Shown here piece by piece: positions 14,483 through 22,331 of a stretch of 32,882 bases of DNA. A program made the position numbers and the translations under genes. The notes under the pieces are model-generated. The model had not been told where the DNA came from. It made no database searches and was given only the letters and a program-made list of their open reading frames with translations. How positions within the stretch are numbered: position 1 is the first letter of the stretch; each line of letters opens with the position of its first letter. The DNA is from Anaerolinea sp. (GTDB taxonomy: Bacteria; Chloroflexota; Anaerolineae; Aggregatilineales; Phototrophicaceae): NCBI GenBank assembly GCA_014879865.1, contig JACSRG010000143.1:1-32882 (forward strand), read 5' to 3'.

Positions 14483-15331
14483 TCACGCAAACGCTTGTTC
14501 GAGCGCAGTCTTCATGACCGTTTCGTCCGGCTTGACGCCCGTCCACAGCTCGAAGCCGATCACGCCCTGATAGACCAGCATCGCCAAACCGTTGATCGTC
14601 GCCATGCCGCGACTCGCCGCCAGCTTGATCAGCGGCGTGTTGGGCGGGTTCGGGATCACATCGCACACGAGCAGATTGCGGCGCGCTTGATCGAGCGACA
14701 CATCCGGCAGCGCGTCCACGTCGGGATACAGCCCGATAGAGGTGGCATTCACCAGCACATCAACATCGACGCCGACGGGGTACGTTCGCGCCCAGTGGAC
14801 GAACTGAGCGTTCGCGCCGATATTCCGGCGCAGATGTTCCGCCAGCGCCGCGCCGCGATCATAGCCCCGGTTGACGATGATCACTTCGCCCGCGCGCGCT
14901 AACGCCAGCTCCACGCTGATCGCCCGTGCCGCGCCGCCCGCGCCGAGAATGACGATCCGCTTGCCTGCCGGGTCGAGTTTTTCGCGCAAGCCGCGCATGA
15001 AGCCTTTGCCGTCCGTATTCTCGCCGATGAAGCGATCTCCGTCCCGGCGCACGGTATTGACCGCGCCGATCAGCTTGGCATCGGGGGCAACCTCGTCGAG
15101 CAGCGGGATCACCGCGACCTTATGCGGGATCGTGCAGTTGAAGCCGCGCCAGCCCATTGCCCGCGCGCCCGCGACGGCAGCAGGCAAATCTTCCGGCTTG
15201 ACCTCGACGGTCAGGTAGCGCCAGAAGAGGTGAGCAGCGGCAAACGCCGCGTTTTGCATGACGCAGGTCGGATTTTCTGCGACAGGGAAGCCGAATACGC
15301 CAACGAGTTCTTCTTTGTAGTTGACTGCCAT
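14483..15331 (-). CDS. aroE: Shikimate dehydrogenase, atypical substrate-site variant
   Basis: A 282-residue NADP-dependent enzyme that reduces 3-dehydroshikimate to shikimate in aromatic amino-acid synthesis. The N-terminal substrate domain has the catalytic lysine and motif NCTIPHK and later GENTDGKGF (catalytic Asp). The nucleotide domain has GAGGAARAI and VNRGYDR. The C-terminal GLAMLVYQGVIGFELWTG is standard. In place of the usual N-terminal S-x-S-P-x-x-H-N there is NPTCVMQN, so the two shikimate-binding serines are Asn and Thr and the His is Gln. A quinate or related substrate is possible. The start is ATG at 15331 because GGAGAGG lies six bases upstream; two codons just before (ATG 15334, GTG 15358) are alternatives. 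Confidence 0.9.
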   Translation of the reverse strand: MAVNYKEELVGVFGFPVAENPTCVMQNAAFAAAHLFWRYLTVEVKPEDLPAAVAGARAMGWRGFNCTIPHKVAVIPLLDEVAPDAKLIGAVNTVRRDGDRFIGENTDGKGFMRGLREKLDPAGKRIVILGAGGAARAISVELALARAGEVIIVNRGYDRGAALAEHLRRNIGANAQFVHWARTYPVGVDVDVLVNATSIGLYPDVDALPDVSLDQARRNLLVCDVIPNPPNTPLIKLAASRGMATINGLAMLVYQGVIGFELWTGVKPDETVMKTALEQAFA

Positions 15332-15574
15332 CATGAACCTCTCCGGGCGGCACACCATTCGGTCAATTTGTGTATGAATGACACGGAAAATTCGTAATAT
15401 TCATGCAGTTTGCGGCACGCTTTTCAGTGTATATTAACATAAGCGCACGCGAATGATGTTTCTTTATCATACTGGCTTCATCTTGAGCGGATAAAATTGT
15501 GGATGTGTGAATAAATCACGACGCAATTTGATCTGCAAAATTCGCGTTGACGCAGGTACAATGATAGGGTACGT

Positions 15575-16288
15575 ATGAACGAGAAGCGAGCGTTGGTGCA
15601 GATCCGGCATCTCAGTAAGGGTTACGCTGAGGGCAGCCGAGCGCGCCCGATCCTCGCAGATGTGGACTTGGACATCGCGGAAGGCGAATTCTTCGTCCTG
15701 CTCGGCAAGAGCGGGAGCGGTAAAAGCACCCTGTTGAACCTGATCAGCGGCATTGATACCCCGGACAGTGGGTCGCTCATGATCGATGGCACGGACATCA
15801 CGACGTTGAGCGAACGTGAGTTGACGCTGTTCCGGCGCGACCATATCGGCATTATCTTCCAATTCTTCAACTTGATCCCCACACTGACTGTGCGCGAAAA
15901 CATCACGCTGCCCGTCGAACTACGTGGTGGTAGTGCGGATCAACGGGCGCTTGAACTGCTGGAGCGCGTCGGTCTGCGTGACCGCGCTGAAGCCTACCCG
16001 GATCGCTTGAGCGGGGGTGAGCAGCAGCGCATCGCCATTGCGCGGGCGCTGGCGCAAGACCCCGCCATCATCATCGCCGACGAACCGACGGGCAACCTAG
16101 ACGAAGAGACAGGTCAGCAGATTTTGCGACTTCTGCTAGAATTAACCAGAGATGTCGGTCGAACGCTGATCATGGCAACCCATAACCCAGAGATCGTCCC
16201 GCTTGCAGATCGTGTCTGCCGTATTCACGAAAGCAAGTTAGTGATCACCCTGCGGGAATCGCAACCGGTGAAGGAGCTAATTCTATGA
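15575..16288 (+). CDS. ABC transporter ATP-binding protein, LolD/MacB/YbbA-like
   Basis: A 237-residue cytoplasmic ATPase subunit. It has Walker [10 protein letters not shown] (about 45-53), Q-loop FQFFNL, signature LSGGEQQR, Walker B IIIADEP, D-loop NLDE and the switch His in MATHNPE. This composition is that of the MacB/LolD/FtsE subfamily, which powers FtsX-like permeases acting on envelope substrates instead of driving classic transport. AGGG lies six bases before ATG. The gene overlaps the HEAT-repeat gene by four bases (ATGA). The matching permease begins at 16911. A 243-bp AT-richer region upstream (15332-15574) separates it from the divergent aroE. TACAAT at 15557-15562 there may be a -10, without a clear -35. 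Confidence 0.92.
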   Translation: MNEKRALVQIRHLSKGYAEGSRARPILADVDLDIAEGEFFVLLGKSGSGKSTLLNLISGIDTPDSGSLMIDGTDITTLSERELTLFRRDHIGIIFQFFNLIPTLTVRENITLPVELRGGSADQRALELLERVGLRDRAEAYPDRLSGGEQQRIAIARALAQDPAIIIADEPTGNLDEETGQQILRLLLELTRDVGRTLIMATHNPEIVPLADRVCRIHESKLVITLRESQPVKELIL

Positions 16289-16740
16289 CAGACCCTGACC
16301 CGAATGTCATCAAGCAAATACTATCGGAGCTGCGCGATACCAACAAAGAACGTCGTCGCACTGCTGTGATGAAATTAGGGATGCTCGGTGGAGATGAAGC
16401 CGTCCGTACCCTGATCATGATCATAGGAAATTCCTATGAAGACTTGATTGTGCGCGGACGTGCTGCCTTGATGTTGGGAAAGTTGGGGGACACGCGCGCG
16501 GTCGAACCGCTCATTCGCGCGCTGGACACGCCCGGTTTTCAAACCACGTTGAACGCGGTGCAGGCGCTCGGAATGTTGGGCGACCCGCGCGCGATTCAGC
16601 CCCTCAAGCGCTTCTTGAACACCGATCATGAAAAGTATCGTGAAGCGGCGCAAGAAGCCCTCACGAAACTCGGCTACACTGCCGGGAACGACGACGAGAT
16701 CGAACCGGAACGAATCCCCATTCGCCGCCGGGATTTCTAA
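16285..16740 (+). CDS. HEAT-repeat protein coupled to the ABC ATPase
   Basis: A 151-residue soluble alpha-helical protein. Four HEAT/PBS-lyase-type repeats are visible: [64 protein letters not shown] and [13 protein letters not shown]. The tail is acidic then basic ([16 protein letters not shown]). HEAT repeats bind other proteins, and no enzymatic residues are recognised. The ATGA overlap with the ATPase stop implies coupled, roughly equimolar synthesis, so it is probably an adaptor or regulator of the ABC-permease system (inference). A phycobilisome-lyase role is not expected here. Confidence 0.85.
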   Translation: MTDPDPNVIKQILSELRDTNKERRRTAVMKLGMLGGDEAVRTLIMIIGNSYEDLIVRGRAALMLGKLGDTRAVEPLIRALDTPGFQTTLNAVQALGMLGDPRAIQPLKRFLNTDHEKYREAAQEALTKLGYTAGNDDEIEPERIPIRRRDF

Positions 16741-16744
16741 GAGC

Positions 16745-16833
16745 AGGACTGAGTAAAAGCAGGACTGAGTAAACACCGAGCTGATGAAAGCGCGTGTTCT
16801 TTACTCAGTCCTCAGTCCTTTCACCTCAGTCCT
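16745..16833. repeat. ACTGAGTAAA / AGTCCTTTCACC repeat cluster
   Basis: AGGACTGAGTAAA occurs twice (16745-16757, 16761-16773) and inverted once (16800-16812), giving a 13-bp perfect stem. It is followed by AGTCCTTTCACCTCAGTCCT (16814-16833), which recurs with one mismatch at 21191-21210. Further CAATCCTCAGTCCTG words extend to about 16893. The cluster separates the HEAT gene from the permease gene and may form an RNA hairpin within the transcript. Confidence 0.75.
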
Positions 16834-16910
16834 TTTTCACTCCCTCCTCATCCCGTTCTACGCCATTCGGTCTATACTCAATCCTCAGTCCTGTCTTTTA
16901 GGTGTCTTTC

Positions 16911-19487
16911 ATGCGCATCCCCATCATCTTGCGACTCGCGGGACGCTACGTGCGCCGCCGTTTGCTGCAAAGCGTCCTGTTCGTGATCGGCGTGGCGTTG
17001 GGCGTGGCGGTGGTGATTGCCATCGACCTCGCCAACGGCTCTGCCAGTCGCGCTTTTAACCTGAGCGCCGAGAGCATCACCGGTAGGGCGACGCACCAGA
17101 TCATCGGCAGTCCGAGCGGCTTACCGAGCGATTTCTATGTCCAACTGCGCGTCGATCTCGGCTTGCGGGACTCCGCGCCCGTCGTGGAGGATTACGCGCA
17201 GGTGATCGACCTCGGCGACCGTCCGCTGCGCGTGCTCGGCGTCGATCCGTTCGCCGAACCGCCGTTCCGTTCGTACCTGACCGAAGTTCGCGTACAGGGC
17301 GAAACGCAAACCGCCTACGAGGGACTCGCCGCTTTTATCAGCCAGCCAAACACCGTGCTGATCTCGGCGCGCGTGGCGGAGCGCTACGGCATCCAAGCCG
17401 GGGATACGATCACCGTGCAGCCTGCCGCCGAGCAGGTCGAAATGCGCGTGGTCGGCTTGCTGCAAACCGCCGACGAGGTCAGCGCGCAGGCGTTGGATAA
17501 CCTGATCCTGACCGACATTGCCACCGCGCAGGAGATCGTCGGGCGTCCGGGGACGATCAGCCGCGTCGATCTGATTCTGCCGGAAGGCTACGACCTCGAC
17601 CTGATCCGCGCGATTTTGCCTGCTGGCGCGACGATCACCACCCCGCGCGATCAACAGAGCGCGCTCGGTCAAATGACCGCCGCCTTTGAACTCAACTTGC
17701 AGGCGTTGAGTCTGCTGGCGCTGGTGGTCGGCGTCTTCCTGATCTACAACACGGTTTCGTTCAGCGTCGTGCAGCGCCGCCCGATACTGGGAATTTTGCG
17801 CGCACTCGGCGCGACCCGCCGCCAAATCTTCGCGCTGATTTTGTCCGAGGCGCTGCTCTTGGGGTTCGTCGGCACGATCTTCGGCTTGGCGCTGGGGATC
17901 ATCTTCGGGCGCGCGCTGGTCGGCTTGGTCGCGCAGACCATCAGCGACCTGTACTTCGCGGTTGACGTGCAGCGCGTGACGGTCGATCCGCTCACGCTGC
18001 TGATCGGCGCGGGGATCGGGATCGGCGTGAGTCTCGTCTCGGCGCTCGTCCCGTCCATCGACGCCACGTCCACGCCGCCCGCCGGGTCGATGCGGCGCTC
18101 GGCGCTCGAAGAGCGGGCACGGCGGTTGATCATCCCGATCACGGGCGCGGCGCTCGTTCTGATCCTTGCGGGGATCGCGCTGCTCAACCTGCCCACCAAC
18201 TCGCTGATCATCAGCTTCGGCGCGCTGTTCGCGGTGATCGTCGGCGGGGCGCTGTTCACGCCCGCCGCGTTGATCGTCGGAATGCGCGCCGTCACCCCGC
18301 TCACGGATCGGCTGTTCGGCGTGGTCGGGCGGATGTCACCGCGCGCCGTGTCGCGTTCGCTCAGCCGCACGTCGGTCGCCGTCGCCGCGCTGACCGTCGC
18401 CGTCAGCGTGATCGTCGGCGTCAGCGTGATGATCGGCTCGTTCCGTAATACCGTCTCCGATTGGCTCGACACGACGCTCGGCGCGGATATTTACGTTTCC
18501 CCGCCGCAGGTGATCGCAACCCGCGCGACGGCGGATGTTGATCCGGCGGTTGCCGACGTGATCGCCGGGGTGGAAGGCGTCGCACAGGTGATCAGCGGGC
18601 GGTCGGTCAACGTGACCGCGCCCGATTTCCCCGACCTGCCGCCCGTCACGCTCAACGTCGGTTCGGAGGATGTGACCGGGGCGCGCCGCCGCTTCGTCTG
18701 GTCAACGGTGAACGACGCCGATTACTTCGCGGCGCTCAAAACGGGCGCGGTGATCATGGTCAGCGAACCGTTCGCCTTCCGGCGCGGCATCACACAGGCG
18801 AACAACACGCTGACTTTGCTGACAGATCGCGGCGAACAGGCTTTCACCGTGATCGGCGTGTACTACGACTACTCAACCGATCAGGGGTCGGTGCTGATGG
18901 CGGATGATGTTTACCGCCAGTTCTACGACGATCCGTACATCTCGACGCTGGCGGCATTCATCACCCCCGGCGCGGATGTGAACGCGGTGCTCGATGGCAT
19001 CCGCACCGCTTTAGCCGGGAGCGACTTGATCGCGCGCAGCAACGTGACTCTGCGCGCCAGCGTGTTCGAGGTCTTCGAGCGGACGTTCGCGATCACCGGG
19101 GCGCTGCAACTGCTGGCGGTGGTCGTGGCGTTCGTCGGCATTCTCAGCGCGCTGATGGCGCTGCAACTGGAGCAGACGCGGCAGTACGGCGTCATGCGGG
19201 CTATCGGCATGACGGGGCGGCAGTTATGGAACTACACGCTGATCCAAACCGGGCTGATGGGGATCACGGCGGGTCTGCTGGCGATGCCGGTCGGCGTGGC
19301 GCTGGCGATCATCCTGATCTACGTGATCAACGTGCGCTCGTTCGGCTGGACGATGCAGTTGACGCTGAGTCCGGGCGAGTTCGCGCTTTCGTTCGGCGTG
19401 GCGGTGATCGCGGCGCTGGCGGCGGGGGTGTATCCGGCACGGAAGATCAGTCAGTTGGTGACGGCGGTCGCGCTCAGGAATGAATAG
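16911..19487 (+). CDS. ABC transporter permease with two FtsX domains (YbbP-like)
   Basis: An 858-residue inner-membrane protein. A first helix is at about residues 18-40, followed by a periplasmic domain of about 220 residues (MacB_PCD-like). Three helices form the first FtsX core (about 265-380), and two helices lie at about 405-460. A seventh helix is near 490, followed by a second periplasmic domain. Three C-terminal helices form the second FtsX core (about 745-855). That makes about ten helices, the topology of YbbP-like permeases rather than the four-helix MacB. The start is ATG at 16911 with AGGTG six bases upstream. A GTG at 16902 is possible but poorly placed. It pairs with the ATPase at 15575. 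Such systems move or extract hydrophobic envelope compounds; the substrate is unknown. Confidence 0.92.
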   Translation: MRIPIILRLAGRYVRRRLLQSVLFVIGVALGVAVVIAIDLANGSASRAFNLSAESITGRATHQIIGSPSGLPSDFYVQLRVDLGLRDSAPVVEDYAQVIDLGDRPLRVLGVDPFAEPPFRSYLTEVRVQGETQTAYEGLAAFISQPNTVLISARVAERYGIQAGDTITVQPAAEQVEMRVVGLLQTADEVSAQALDNLILTDIATAQEIVGRPGTISRVDLILPEGYDLDLIRAILPAGATITTPRDQQSALGQMTAAFELNLQALSLLALVVGVFLIYNTVSFSVVQRRPILGILRALGATRRQIFALILSEALLLGFVGTIFGLALGIIFGRALVGLVAQTISDLYFAVDVQRVTVDPLTLLIGAGIGIGVSLVSALVPSIDATSTPPAGSMRRSALEERARRLIIPITGAALVLILAGIALLNLPTNSLIISFGALFAVIVGGALFTPAALIVGMRAVTPLTDRLFGVVGRMSPRAVSRSLSRTSVAVAALTVAVSVIVGVSVMIGSFRNTVSDWLDTTLGADIYVSPPQVIATRATADVDPAVADVIAGVEGVAQVISGRSVNVTAPDFPDLPPVTLNVGSEDVTGARRRFVWSTVNDADYFAALKTGAVIMVSEPFAFRRGITQANNTLTLLTDRGEQAFTVIGVYYDYSTDQGSVLMADDVYRQFYDDPYISTLAAFITPGADVNAVLDGIRTALAGSDLIARSNVTLRASVFEVFERTFAITGALQLLAVVVAFVGILSALMALQLEQTRQYGVMRAIGMTGRQLWNYTLIQTGLMGITAGLLAMPVGVALAIILIYVINVRSFGWTMQLTLSPGEFALSFGVAVIAALAAGVYPARKISQLVTAVALRNE

Positions 19488-19737
19488 GGAAGGTTAACCG
19501 CAGAGAGCGCAGAGAAAAGAGAGGAAGAAAAGAAAGGGCGCAACGCAAAGGCGCAAAGTCGCCAAGACGCAAAGGATAGGGATTTAGGGACGCGCGAGAC
19601 TGCGGAATGAGTAAAAAAGGTTAACCACAGAGAACACAGAGAACGCAGAGAAAAGAGAGAAGAAGAAGGAAAAGAAAGGGCGTAACGGAAAGGCGCAAGG
19701 ACGCGAAGACGCAAAGGAGAGGGAGAAAAGGGCTTGA
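19488..19737. repeat. CAGAGAA/CGCAAAG purine-rich repeat, two tandem copies of about 127 bp
   Basis: The whole 250-bp gap is repetitive. AGGTTAACC is at 19491-19499 and 19618-19626 (period 127). Each is followed by CGCAGAG/CACAGAG words, a run of AGAGAAAAGAGAG, then GGGCG(C/T)AACG and CGCAAAG-type words. The copy also contains a mutated version of the permease gene end: GGAATGAATAG at 19477-19487 versus GGAATGAGTAA at 19604-19614. The strand is almost pure purine for long stretches. It lies between the convergent permease and TIR genes and shares words with 11141-11266. No gene is seen in it. Confidence 0.8.
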
Positions 19738-21114
19738 TTATGCCGGGATTGCCCCGCCAATGCCCAACACGCGCCAGCCGCCGAGCAGGTAAATCCAGAT
19801 CAGGATCGCGTAGGCGATCAGTGTGAGGATCAATAGAGGGATGCGATGAGGGGGAGTCCCCCGACGAGAAACGAAGAAGCGGACAATGATAAGCTGCAAA
19901 ATTACAGTAATCACCATGACGACCAGCGCTACAACGATGTGGATCAGTAATGATACATCCTTCAGGGATGTAAATAGGTTAATGGCGAAGTACACGCTCT
20001 GCCCCGCCGCCATCGCCACAAGAGGGACACTCATAGAATAAGCTAAGAAGAGAGAAAAGGTTGAACCGTCATATTTGAACACGTAATGCAGCGGTGGTAG
20101 GCTAACAATCGAAAATAGGGTTAGAAGCAAAAGGCTCAACCCGACACCTGCGAGCGAAACTGGCAAATATGAAAAGATCAAAACTTGACTACTTATCACC
20201 CCGACAATGGGTAGACCGAGTGCAAGGACAATTTGATACGGATACGGTTCATAAACGTCTGTCGGAATGACTAGAGTAACCAACACAGTCAATAGGATGC
20301 TGCCGATGATCCAAACAGGCGGCGACACTGTATATACAATACCGGTTTCTGCCGGAATTAACCTATACTGCTCTGAAAGCACCGGGAAACAAGCGATAAG
20401 CAGTGGTAGGACGAGCAAGACGAGCATGATCGGCTGATTTGACAAACCCCGATAGAAATACTTTCTGCGGCTCAAACCATCAACTTGTTCTGGTTGGAAG
20501 AAGTACCAATACAACAACCTGATTTGATCCACCGGATTCCAATGCGATGGTTCGCGCAGATTCGTTCGGGTTTCAACCACTCTATACGATGTTGCTGGCT
20601 TCGGCAGCAACGTTGATTTGTGAGTTGATTGAGGAGCTTTCGTGACTGGTGGGTAGGTTGAACGTGACTCGCTAGGGGTGTAAGTAGATGTTGTTGGCGG
20701 CGGCGGTGATAGCCCTCCCCGATTCTGCTGGATCGCGTCGATCAGTCGTCCCATTTCGCCGGAATAACGCGAGTTATCGCGCACATCGACGTACTGCGTG
20801 CCGAAAATTTGAAACGGCGTACTTTCGGCTTCATCACCGCGCACGAGGATCGGGAAAATCGGCTTTTTCCATGCCTTCGCGTAGCCGATCTCTTTCTGCA
20901 CCCATTCGGATTGTTTCGCATCAGGGGAGAGCAGCACCACCAGCACGCGCGTCGCGTCGATGGCGCGCTCGATTGCCTGAAACCATTCCGGCGTCCCCGG
21001 CGTGAGGTTGGCGTCCGTCCACACTGACAAGCCCGCATCCGCCAGCGATTTTTGCACGCGGTCTTTCATCGCGGAGTCTTTGCGGCTGTAGCTCAGGAAA
21101 ACGTCGTGCGCCAT
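19738..21114 (-). CDS. TIR-domain protein fused to a multi-pass membrane domain
   Basis: A 458-residue protein. Residues 1-130 are a TIR domain: HDVFLSYSRKD, then GLSVWTD, VLLSPDAKQSEWVQKEIGYA and KPIFPILVRGD. E75, in W-V-Q-K-E, sits where TIR NADases have their catalytic glutamate. Residues 131-215 are a Ser/Thr/Pro-rich linker. From about 225 to the end there are seven or so hydrophobic helices with no family I recognise. Base composition changes sharply inside the gene: hand counts give about 42-43% GC in two 60-base lines of the membrane part (20041 and 20161) and 70% in a TIR line (20941). Bacterial TIR proteins often consume or cyclise NAD in defence or signalling; that is not proven here. 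The ribosome site is weak. No defence partner gene is adjacent. Confidence 0.87.
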   Translation of the reverse strand: MAHDVFLSYSRKDSAMKDRVQKSLADAGLSVWTDANLTPGTPEWFQAIERAIDATRVLVVLLSPDAKQSEWVQKEIGYAKAWKKPIFPILVRGDEAESTPFQIFGTQYVDVRDNSRYSGEMGRLIDAIQQNRGGLSPPPPTTSTYTPSESRSTYPPVTKAPQSTHKSTLLPKPATSYRVVETRTNLREPSHWNPVDQIRLLYWYFFQPEQVDGLSRRKYFYRGLSNQPIMLVLLVLPLLIACFPVLSEQYRLIPAETGIVYTVSPPVWIIGSILLTVLVTLVIPTDVYEPYPYQIVLALGLPIVGVISSQVLIFSYLPVSLAGVGLSLLLLTLFSIVSLPPLHYVFKYDGSTFSLFLAYSMSVPLVAMAAGQSVYFAINLFTSLKDVSLLIHIVVALVVMVITVILQLIIVRFFVSRRGTPPHRIPLLILTLIAYAILIWIYLLGGWRVLGIGGAIPA

Positions 21115-21190
21115 GCGGGTGAATCACCGGAATGCTGCCGTGCTAGGCTCAACAATAGCCGATTTTGCGTGTGTCGGCAAGCTGCACCCA

Positions 21191-21210
21191 AGTCCTTTCA
21201 CCTTAGTCCT
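21191..21210. repeat. Second copy of the AGTCCTTTCACC repeat
   Basis: AGTCCTTTCACCTTAGTCCT matches 16814-16833 at 19 of 20 bases. It lies in the 190-bp gap between the TIR gene and the pdhA promoter. Confidence 0.65.
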
Positions 21211-21236
21211 CTCCGTTAGCCTCCGATGAGCCGGGT

Positions 21237-21265
21237 TTGAATTTCCACCCTGCTTGGGTTACACT
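21237..21265 (+). promoter_or_regulatory. Promoter of the pyruvate dehydrogenase operon
   Basis: TTGAAT (21237-21242) and TACACT (21260-21265) are separated by 17 bp, a good sigma-70-type pair. Transcription would start near 21272, giving a leader of about 33 bases before the pdhA ATG. Confidence 0.55.
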
Positions 21266-21304
21266 TCGACACATTTCAGGCAGAGTGAACAGCCGAACAA
21301 CAAC

Positions 21305-22321
21305 ATGAAGAAAGTCGGGAAGGGGTTGGCATTGGCAACTCAGACATTGGCGATTGACAAGGAGCGGCTGCTCGACTGGTACTACCAGATCGTGCTGATC
21401 CGCAAATTTGAGAACAAGTGTGACGAGCTGTACCACCAGAAGCGGATCACGGGCGTGTATCTGCACCTGTACAGCGGTCACGAAGCGACGGGCGTCGGCG
21501 CGCTGGCGGCGCTCACGAAAGACGATCACATCATCACAGCGTATCGTGATCACGGCTTGGCACTGGCGCGCGGCGTCCACCCCAACCCGATCATGGCGGA
21601 AATGATGGGCAAGCGTACCGGCACAAGCGGGGGCAAAGGCGGTTCGATGCACCTCGCCAGCCGTGAACACAACTTCTGGGGCGGCTACGCAATTGTCGCG
21701 GGGCATCTGCCGCTCGCGGCGGGGATCGCGCTCAAAGAGAAGTACAACGAAACCAAGAATCTCGTGCTGTGCTTCATGGGCGACGGCGCGACCAACAACG
21801 GCTACTTCCACGAATCGCTCAACCTGAGCGCGGTGTGGGATTTGCCGGTGATCTGGCTGATCGAGAACAACTTCGTCGGCATGGGCACGCGCGTCGAAGA
21901 CGCCGCCGGACAGCCGGAACTCGTCAAGCGGGCGATTGCCTACGGCATGAAGGAAGGTCCGCGCGTCGATGGGCAGGATGTGGTGGCGGTCTACAACGCG
22001 GTGAACGAAGCCGCCGAGTACGTCCGCAAGACCAGCAAGCCGATCCTGATGGAATCGCTGACGTATCGCTACAAGGGGCATGGCGTTTCGGATAAGCAGT
22101 ACGACGCCCGCGAAGACCTCAAGCGCGAACTGGACGAATGGCACGAGAAAGACCCGATCACGATTGTCCGCCGCCATTTGACGAGCAATTTCCCGGACAT
22201 CGAGCCGCAGTTGGATGTGCTGGACTTGAAAGCGGATCAAGCCGTTGCCGAGTCGGTCGAATTTGCCGACAACAGCCCCATCCCGGATTACAACGACCTG
22301 ATCAACAACATCTACGTGTGA
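21305..22321 (+). CDS. pdhA: Pyruvate dehydrogenase E1 component, alpha subunit
   Basis: A 338-residue thiamine-diphosphate enzyme subunit that decarboxylates pyruvate (or a related 2-oxo acid) with the beta subunit. The ThDP motif is GDGATNNGYFHESLNLSAVWDLPVIWLIENN. The conserved HLYSGHEATGVGA and TAYRDHGLALARG segments bind cofactor and substrate, and KGGSMHL and YRYKGHGVSD (phospho-loop region) are present. The start is ATG at 21305. The frame is open to 21254, but the upstream part lies over the promoter. The ribosome site is weak. It is first in a pdhA-pdhB-pdhC operon. A branched-chain or acetoin specificity is possible, since the E1-alpha families are close. Confidence 0.92.
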   Translation: MKKVGKGLALATQTLAIDKERLLDWYYQIVLIRKFENKCDELYHQKRITGVYLHLYSGHEATGVGALAALTKDDHIITAYRDHGLALARGVHPNPIMAEMMGKRTGTSGGKGGSMHLASREHNFWGGYAIVAGHLPLAAGIALKEKYNETKNLVLCFMGDGATNNGYFHESLNLSAVWDLPVIWLIENNFVGMGTRVEDAAGQPELVKRAIAYGMKEGPRVDGQDVVAVYNAVNEAAEYVRKTSKPILMESLTYRYKGHGVSDKQYDAREDLKRELDEWHEKDPITIVRRHLTSNFPDIEPQLDVLDLKADQAVAESVEFADNSPIPDYNDLINNIYV

Positions 22322-22331
22322 GGTAGGCTGA

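Noticed and set aside
15547-15562. TTGACG with TACAAT upstream of the ABC ATPase gene, as a promoter pair
   Set aside because: Only four bases separate them; TACAAT alone may be a -10, but there is no good -35.
15467-15862. Minus-strand frame of 131 codons between aroE and the ABC gene
   Set aside because: Most of it lies opposite the ATPase gene and the rest shows no protein family.
19488-19737. CRISPR array
   Set aside because: The repeats are two imperfect 127-bp copies with short internal words, not regular direct repeats with unique spacers, and no cas genes are present.
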